A stretch of 64,000 bases of DNA from Isoetes taiwanensis (taxonomy: Eukaryota > Streptophyta > Lycopodiopsida > Isoetales > Isoetaceae), in contig JAJEKV010000299.1 of assembly GCA_021234155.1 (NCBI GenBank), forward strand, positions 188,001 to 252,000, given 5' to 3'. The notes beneath the pieces are model-generated. The model did not search any database. It worked only from the letters and a program-made list of their open reading frames with translations, and was not told where the DNA came from. Below are positions 56,965 to 64,000 of this stretch, piece after piece (positions within the stretch are counted from its first letter, which is position 1; each line of letters opens with the position of its first letter). A program made the translations under genes and the position numbers.

Positions 56965-57620
56965 AATACAACATCTAAACAATATGAAGAGCAAGCAAAA
57001 TCTCATAAGTAAGTGTGAATCTGAAGATAATGCTCCCAAATATGGCTCTTCACCTCATTAACAATCGATGAGCGCCTGAATGCTTTGACAATTCGTTGTT
57101 GGGCATCAAGAAGGATTTGTGCATCTGAACAAGCAAGACCTTTGAATATGAGAAGATTCCTTCTTTTTCAAATGGACCAAATGATCCATGCAAAAGCCAA
57201 ATGAAATGCCCTTTTTGCCAGAGTATCCCAACTACTTGGATAGACCGCTAATAACACCTGCTGGCTATTCAAATTGCAACGAAAGAGATCTTAAAACCAC
57301 AACCAAGCATGTCTGACATGTCTACACAGGAAGAAGCAATGCTCATTTGTCTCGTCCCTCTGTGAACATAAAGGACAAAGTGCAGATACCTCTGGACGAA
57401 ATCTGTGCACCAGAATATTAACGCGTAGACAACGATGAATGACTTGCCACCATAAAACAGATACTTTGGGATGGAGTAGTTTATCCCATACCCATTTCCA
57501 TACTGCTTTCTGCCGATCCCTAGGAATGACCAAAGGCCACTTGGATGAAGGAGGCAGAAGAAAAAGTGCAGCGTTCCTTCCAGATGTGATCCTCCCTCTG
57601 ATAACTTATCTTCGTACTTG
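56893..57620 (-). mobile_element. LINE fragment with tetranucleotide tail inside gypsy gag
   Basis: A minus-strand frame at 57291-57533 contains LHPKVSVLWWQVIHRCLRVN and CPLCSQRDETNEHCFFLC, the zf-RVT C-terminal domain of L1-type ORF2. The 3' (left) side ends in a run of ATCT repeats (about 56920-56963) instead of poly(T). Upstream polymerase is missing. A 28-bp direct repeat (ATCTTCGTACTTGAA...AAGAAGTTC) lies at the right side, 57608-57665. Confidence 0.7.
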
Positions 57621-57699
57621 AAGTAAGAAGTTCCTACATCTTCGTACTTGAAACAAGAAGTTCTTTGGTGCTTTCCAAAAGTTTTTATATCTTAATGTC

Positions 57700-57955
57700 G
57701 GCTACTAGGCTATTCCATCCATTTTTCCAAGTTCACTCTTTCTTAGGTTTGGCTAACTGTTGTCCTGGTGGAGTTGTCTAGAGGTGGAGGTTTGGCTATC
57801 CAATCTAGAAACTCACTTAGTCGGCAAAACAAAAAGGGCTAAAATTTTCTTTTTTTGGGCAATTTTTCCCATTTACTTTAGCCATTTTTCTTGGCAAAAA
57901 TGCTATAAAATAGCCATTTGGCTAACCTTAGCCGTTATTTTATTCCATGGTGGAC
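57700..57955. other. Small insertion of unknown type in gag
   Basis: AT-rich, with GCCATTTGGCTAACCTTAGCCG and ending TTATTCCATG. The terminal ~45 bp resemble the reverse complement of 14739-14781 (CATGGAAAAAATTAGCGGCT ... AGCCAAATGGC), so both may be ends of the same unclassified element family. Confidence 0.35.
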
Positions 57956-58891
57956 CACCAGAATAGGTGCTTCAAGAAATCATGAGGTGAGAACATGGTT
58001 GGAGTATGTGATTAGCAATGGCACCAACACTTGGGATGAGATTGTGAAGCAATTCTTGGCCAGATTTGGTAAGTCGATTGACCCTCAAAACTTGATTTTT
58101 GAGTTAGAGACTTTTCATATCAAGCAATGGTGAAACCATTCACCAATATGTGGAAAGATTCCATGTGTATCTTGTGAAATGCCAAGTAAATTAGGTACCT
58201 AATCACACTCTGCACCTCGTGGCATCTTTCATAAGAGTTTGATACCATTTACAAGGCATTTAACAAGGTATTGAGATTGTTGATATGCTCTCCCACCTTC
58301 CTGATGATACGCATGTTCCTAATTATACTTTTTATCCAGATTATGAACCAGAATATCTAGGACCTGGTCCTACACCAATCTATGCTCTTCAAAAGGAAAA
58401 AAAGAAGCCAAAAGTGATTGGAAGCCAAAGGTTTCAGAAGCACTGTTGGAAGTAACTAAGCAGCTTCAGAAAATGAAAGCTGCAAGATCTGAAAGAAGAA
58501 CTACCCCCCTTGTACTCATTGCATGAGAGACACACATTTCTCAGAAATTTTGTTGGTATAGACCATGCACCAAGTGTGGTAAAAGAGGATACTTTGGTAA
58601 GGAATGTCCTATCTGTGCTTTTTGCAATGCCATATGCCACTATGAAGATAGATGTAGTGTGAAAGATTATTTTGCTAGGCAAGACAAGACAAAAATTAGA
58701 GAGCCTAGTGCTCCAGTAAGATTTGTAGCTGAACCTACTGTTCCAATCAGGTTTGTGCAAGAAACAGAGGGGCAAGAAGAAATTATGGTTGTACATACAG
58801 AGGCATATCAAATCCAAAAAACAAAGAAGTAGAGCATGCTAATGAAGAGGTAAATGTCCACAAAAGTAAATCAAATGAAGAGAATCAGATT

Positions 58892-59623
58892 GTGCCTCCT
58901 CCTCCTTTCCAAAAGTTCATCAAAAAGGAGAAAGAAAATGATGAGTTTGGGTGTTTGTTAAAAAATTCAGAGATTAGTGTGGATTTACTTACTTTACTAA
59001 GAATTGCCCCCTCTTACAGGAAGAAGATGTTGAGTTTAACTCAAGAAGAGCAAGTCAATTTGTCTCAGGAAGAGCAAGTGGTTTTCACAAACCATATTGA
59101 AGAACAAATGCTGATTCAAGATGAGCATGATCCAGGTGCATTTACATATGAGGCAAATATTGGTAAAAAAGCTTTAACAAAGGTATTACTAGATGTGGGA
59201 TCACCCCTCAATGTGATGCCTCACCATGTTATGAAAATGTGTGGCTTGAAAATTGATAAAAGGGCACCTATGGTGCTCAAATCTTTTTCCAACTCAAAAA
59301 CCAATCCCATGGGAATAGTGAGCAAAGTACCAATTGACATTGTAGGTATTATTGTGGCTGCTAACTTTGTTGTGGTTGCTTTCGAAGGTATGAATGAAAA
59401 TTCAGATATTTGTGACTTACTGTTGGGTAAAAGATGGCTGTCAACAGTGGATGCAAGACCTATATGGTCAAAGGGTGAATGTACCATAACAGTCACTTTA
59501 TACAATAAGGTGGGAGAGTTGGAGGCCCTTAATTTCATTGAGGAAGATGTGCTAATATCGAATCACTTTGGTGAGTATGAACTTACTGTTCAAACTCAAA
59601 AGCCCTGCATATTTATGGTTTGA
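58892..59623 (+). pseudogene. Ty3/gypsy aspartic protease region
   Basis: A 243-codon frame contains the protease core LLDVGSPLNVMPHHVM (the usual D-T/S-G active site, here DVG) followed by IVVAANFVVVAF and DICDLLLGKRWL, the ILG-type flap and LLG-RW pattern of plant retropepsins. The protease would cut Gag-Pol. The substitution in the active-site triplet and a stop after FMV at 59623, before the polymerase, show decay. Confidence 0.75.
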
Positions 59624-59903
59624 TGGTGGAGTATCCAAGAAGTGTTACTTGAGCATCTAGCTGAAGGAGCCATTAAAGAAGAAGATCTTGAAGAAAAAAA
59701 TTGCAACTACATCCAATCCTGGTAATCAATGCTGGTAGTGAGAAGCAAGTCAAAGAGGTAAAAATCAATAAAAATGGTCAAGAAAGGGTCCTCTATGTTG
59801 GAGATATGTTTAGAGAAGAGGATGAGTCTTCATGGAATTTTTTAATGAATAGAAGGATGTATTTGCGGGGGACTACAATGAGCTGACTAGTGTTGATAGA
59901 TGT

Positions 59904-60464
59904 GTGTGTGAATTCGAGATAAAAATCAAAGAAGGAATGAAACCTGTCGTACAAAAACTCAGAAGAATAAATGTTGCATTGCTTGATCTTATCAAGGATG
60001 AATTGCATAGGATGAAAGATGCTGGCGTGATAGCTGAGATTGTAAATCCTGAATGGCTGTCATGCACCATCAGAATATGTATTGACTACAGGGACTTGAA
60101 CAAAGCAACCATTAAAGATTGCTATCCTTTGCCCTTTTTGGAAGATGTCCTACATGTTGTAGCAGGTAAGGAAATGTATTCTTTCTTGGATGATTTCTCA
60201 GGTTTTAATCAAATTTGCATCAAGGAAGAAGATCAGCCCAAGAGAGCCTTCATCACACCTTGGAGAACCTTTGCCATAAAAAGGATGCCTTTTGGTTTGA
60301 TGAATGCTTCAACAACTTTTCAAAGGGCAATGTATGCAATATTTAAAGACATGCCTTCACATTTGTTCAGAGCATTTCTAGATGATTTATGTTTAAGTTC
60401 CTCAAAAAAGGATCACTTTGATATCTCACAAAGGTGTGTTCAATGTGCAGAAAAGGAGGAGTAA
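59904..60464 (+). pseudogene. Ty3/gypsy reverse transcriptase
   Basis: Motifs in order: CIDYRDLNKATIKDCYPLPF, MYSFLDDFSGFNQICI, FITPWRTFAIKRMPFGLMNA, STTFQRAM and RAFLDDLCLSS, where the YxDD catalytic box reads FLDD. The enzyme copies element RNA into DNA. The frame is open for 186 codons but is cut off by frame changes from both protease and RNase H. Confidence 0.9.
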
Positions 60465-60512
60465 GTTTGAATCCAAAAAGAATGCATCTTCCTGTGCTCT
60501 AAAGAAGATTTA

Positions 60513-61370
60513 TTGGAACACAAGGTATCAAACAAAGGCATTCAAGTGGCTGAGAGCAAGGTGGAGGCTCTAAAGAAATTAGATCCACCAAAAACTCTCA
60601 AGCAAGTCAAAAGTTTTATGGGAATGGTGAGCTTTCTAAGAATTTATGTACCACACTTCTCAAACACTATCAGCCCTATTTCTGAACTTACCAAGGTTGA
60701 AAAATTTACAAAGAACGAAAGCAAGCACATATTAGTGAAATGGAATGAAACTTGTCAGGAAGCTTATAAGACAATCATAGAATCTATATCTAAATCTACT
60801 TTATTGAGACCCCATGATCCTAAAAAGCCTTTTCAAGCCTACTTGAGTGTGACCAAGAGAGCCATAGGATTAGCATTACTCCAGGAAGATAAAGTAGTCA
60901 CATTTGCAAGCAAAATCTGGTCTGACACTAAAATGAGGTATCCTAGGCTTGAAAAAAGGGCAGTTGCTCTTATGTTCTTGATAGATAGACATGGATACCT
61001 CATTCAAAGCAGCCACACTAAAGTTTTTATGAAACAAAATCCTATATCCCTTTTATTTGCCAAAACTCAACCCAAGGCTAAAATATGTAGGTGGACATGC
61101 AAAGTGCAAACATATGACATCAGTGTCAAAGTAGTTAACTTGATTAATGATCCAAGTGCCTACCTGCCATATATGCTTTTTGAACATGAGGATGAGGAAG
61201 GTTTGGTTGATGATAATGCAAATGTAAAAATTGACCTTGTTGTGGCCAATGTGGAAGAAACAGATTGGCAAGAAGAGATCAGGAGATATTTGGAGTATGA
61301 TGAGTTGCCCAAGGAGTTGAATGCAAACCAGCAAAAAAGGTTAAAGATAAATGCAGTAAATTTAGACTAG
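60513..61370 (+). pseudogene. Ty3/gypsy connection and RNase H domain
   Basis: The 285-codon frame begins with the reverse-transcriptase thumb (GIQVAESKVEALKKLDPPKT, LKQVKSFMGMVSFLRIYVPH) and continues into RNase H (FQAYLSVTKRAIGLALLQED, RYPRLEKRAVALMFLIDR, HTKVFMKQNP). RNase H degrades the RNA template after copying. The first catalytic Asp (usually in YLAVSDxA) is replaced here by VTKRA. The stop at 61370 separates it from integrase. Confidence 0.85.
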
Positions 61371-61381
61371 TTGGTAATGTT

Positions 61382-62473
61382 TTGTGCAGGATTGACAAGG
61401 AGGGAATAATGCTAACATGTGTTGACAAGAAAGAGGCTAAGCTAGAGATTGAGGCTTGTCATGAAGGTGTGTGTGGTGAACATTTTGCTACTGATACAAC
61501 TGCTAAGAAAATTCTTAGATCCAGGTATTATTCGCCTACATCGTTCAGATATTGTTACAATGTGATCAAGTGTTGCCATAAATGTCAGATATTTGGCAAA
61601 AGAATGTTTTAGCCAGCACCCCTCACTGCTATCATATCCTCAGGTCCCTTCCAAGTGTGGGGACGAGATTTTATAGGTCCAATTGATCCTCCATCATCTG
61701 CACAACATCAACACATATTGGTTGCAACTGACTATTTTACCAAATGGGCAGAAGCAATGTCCCTTAGACAAGCAAATGCCTTGACCACTGCAAGGTTCAT
61801 ACACGAGAATATTTGTGCTAGGTTTGGCATTTCCTTCAAACTTGTATCAGATAGAGGAAGCCAATTTATAAATGAGGTCATTGCTGCTCTTTTGTCTACT
61901 TTAAGAATAAAACACACAAAGAGCTCAGCTTATTATCCCCAAGGGAATGGTCAGGCTGAGTCTACAAACAAAAAGCTCAAAACAATTTTGAAGAAGACTG
62001 TCAGCATTAGCAAGAAAGATTGGCATGTGAAACTCCATAATGCTCTGTGGGCATACAGGACCACTATCAAGATAACAACTAAGCATACACCTTTCAGTTT
62101 AGTTTATGGGATTGAATCTGTTGTTCCAGCGGAATTGGAGCTGCCATCTTTGAGATTAGCATACAAACTCAACCTGGAAATGGAAAAGGAACTTAAGGAA
62201 AGATGTGTGAGGCTGATGCAATTAGAAGAACACAGATTTGAAGCTGAGAATGCTATACTAATTAAAAAAGAGAAGGATGTGGCAGCTTTCAAAGCTGCTC
62301 ATAAGCTGCAAGGAACGCTCAAGGAAGGGGAATTGGTCCTGAAATGGAACATGGCAAGGGAGGATAATGCAACTAAGTTTGAGAATTTGAGGGAGGGACC
62401 ATTTGAAGTGATTGGAATTGCAGGCAGAGATTCAGACTGGCTGAAATACAGAGCTTCCAAATCCCATCAATAG
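61382..62473 (+). pseudogene. Ty3/gypsy integrase
   Basis: The zinc-binding HHCC part is at 61382-61612 (ACHEGVCGEHFATDTTAKKI ... CCHKCQIFG), then a stop. A second frame, 61655-62473, has the catalytic core with D (ILVATDYFTKWAEA), D (LVSDRGSQF) and E (YPQGNGQAESTNKKLK), followed by HTPFSLVYGIESVVPAELEL and the C-terminal GPFEVI domain. The DDE triad itself is preserved. No chromodomain follows, so this is not a chromovirus. Integrase inserts the cDNA; here the stop between domains makes it defective. Confidence 0.88.
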
Positions 62474-63072
62474 ACTGCACCTGAAAAGGTACTGGCAACA
62501 GCATGTTGCCTTAAGCCTGTTTAGTTAAAATCTATTAAGAATTTGTAGGTAGGCTAGTGTAGTTTGCTTTTGAATTGATCACAATTGCAAAATATAAAAA
62601 ATAGAAGAAGAAAAGACAAAAAATAAGTGCAGGAGTACTTTGAGAATTAGTTTGAGTTCTGAGATTAAAGAAGTCATTTAGTTAAAATTGTTCATGCTTG
62701 AGAATTCCACTATTGAAACTAATGCAAAAACAGGGAGATTCATGCAGGTGCTAGCTTGTGCAAGGCTCAAGTGATGTATTTTTATTACTGAAGTTCCTGA
62801 TTTTCATGCAGGAGCATCTGAATTTTTACCCATCCAACAAATTTATTTTTCTAATAACAATCATATTTGTCATGCAGGTTCATCCGTCCTCTACATTCAT
62901 AATCATATACACATCATCTGGTTCACTTGTCAACACTATTTTTCTTTTATCCATTGCAGGATCACTAAGTTGCCAACCATATTCCCACATTGGCAGCTAA
63001 CAGGAACTTCAATTGAGTCATTTGCAAAATACAGAGGCTGGGGAACCAGCCTATTCTTTTTGTTTGGCATGA
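62474..63072. other. Gypsy 3' non-coding region
   Basis: Between integrase and the right LTR. No coding sequence. A short repeat of TCATGCAGG-type sequence occurs at about 62741-62950, and CTGGGGAACCAGCC at 63039-63052 may be part of the polypurine region. Confidence 0.55.
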
Positions 63073-64000
63073 TGCAGCATAGAAGAGCATGGCACATGTT
63101 GACATACTTATGCCCTCATATTGATCTGAGCACAGAAATATAAGCACTATTGATTTGAAGAATTCACATCCCTAGAGATCACAAGTGGATACTTGCTAGA
63201 AGACCAAGGTGAAGACATTCATGAAAGATCACACAAGCATGCAAGGAAAGGAGATTCAAGCAAAGCAATTTGAAGTTTGGAAGACCCCTTGAGTTGACTT
63301 GGTATGTGGTTTACTTTGAGTTCTTGGCATGAATACTATTTCACATGATCCATTTCTAAAGCTCATCACCTTTTCTCCTATGCAAAACATCCCACTTGCC
63401 TCAAATTCCATGCCTTACCTTCATATCCCATAGCAAATTTGGCAAAAAACCTTTTTTCTAGTCAAAACTTGTCATTCATACACCATTCACACTTCACACA
63501 TCCATCATGCCACCACCATCTTGAAAAAGAAAAAAATTCTATTCAATTTGGCCTCTCCCATGATCTGGGTCAAATTCTCTCTCTAAAAGTCAAAATGGAG
63601 AGAGGAAGTGTAACAATTCCAAAGGGAATTAAGAAAGGTCAAACAATCAACTTATTGCCTAAAGGTTGCAATTTCATATGCATTAGTGCCAAATTGATCC
63701 ATGTCACCACTCAAAAGTTGCCAAATCACCATTCACATCATCACCATTGCCATGTCAACACATACACATGTCACCCTTCATGAGAATTTATTCTTTCATA
63801 ATTTGACCTAAGTAAAGTTACTTAGACTCTTGAAGGGACACGTCATCATGCCACATCATCACTAGTGACTCCACATCATCCCACACGTGTCACATACATC
63901 ATTTCCATCTCGCCAAAAGTTTTGACTAGAAAAAAGATGTTTTGCCAACTTGTTTGACACCTCATCATCTCATGTTGCCATGTCACACTCCATTAGCCAA
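63073..64000 (+). repeat. Right LTR of the Ty3/gypsy element (cut by window end)
   Basis: Starts TGCAGCATAGAAGAGCATGG and matches 50606-51225 joined to 53803 onward. It lacks the LINE, so it shows the uninterrupted LTR. It runs past the end of the window. Confidence 0.88.

Larger units (their letters stand above)
56460..58830 (+). pseudogene. Ty3/gypsy gag, interrupted by a LINE
   Basis: The frame at 56460-56880 includes VPPPTFDPNINANNFLKTFE (capsid start). Capsid sequence resumes at 57940 with EVRTWLEYVISNGTNTWDEI, VKQFLARFGKS, and a zinc-knuckle part at 58.5-58.65 kb (CTHCMRD, CTKCGKRGYFGKECPICAFC). The two capsid parts are separated by a LINE fragment and other insertion sequence, and frames also shift near 58.13 and 58.5 kb, so no functional Gag is encoded. 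Confidence 0.75.

Overview
This is repeat-rich nuclear DNA of a land plant. The evidence is one spliced trichome-birefringence-like (TBL) gene with clean GT-AG introns, plant-type gene debris (a CRINKLY4-like receptor ectodomain and PLS-type PPR repeats), and a mix of plant Copia, Ty3/gypsy, LINE, MITE and Helitron-like sequences. The debris and the transposase type would suit a seed-free plant or gymnosperm, but the window does not settle the lineage.

Only one gene looks intact: the four-exon TBL gene on the minus strand at 37.7-39.6 kb (507 codons, all introns phase 2). Everything else that reads as protein is transposon-derived or broken.

Layout. 0-14.7 kb: truncated LINE 3' ends, a small minus-strand Copia element with gag only (2.06-3.34 kb), ~140-bp tandem arrays (4.4-5.2 and 10.5-11.8 kb), CRINKLY4-like and PPR fragments, and a 353-bp MITE. 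14.9-27.0 kb: a block between two perfect 32-bp inverted repeats. It holds a large minus-strand gene broken by indels and ending in an FCP1/NIF phosphatase-like domain, GC-rich hairpins in intron-like gaps, low-complexity and 58-bp repeats, and a plus-strand DDE-transposase-like relic near the right repeat. 28.5-31.5 kb: a two-exon gene fragment upstream of a Helitron-like 3' end. 31.5-35.3 kb: a 425-bp tandem duplication with tRNA-like promoter boxes, then more ~140-bp arrays. 35.5-39.6 kb: a tRNA-like remnant and the TBL gene. 40-50.6 kb: a 191-bp MITE with 9-bp target duplication, chromovirus remnants, a family of palindrome-bearing repeats split by a LINE, and a chromovirus LTR. 50.6-64 kb: a Ty3/gypsy element whose left LTR contains a nested LINE with target duplication, whose gag carries a further LINE, and whose right LTR runs off the window.

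The best candidate for something undescribed is the 14.9-27.0 kb block: it has possible transposon ends, a transposase-like relic beside one end, and a large unrelated cargo gene with hairpin-filled introns. All identifications come from reading the sequence and recalling family motifs; no database search was run.
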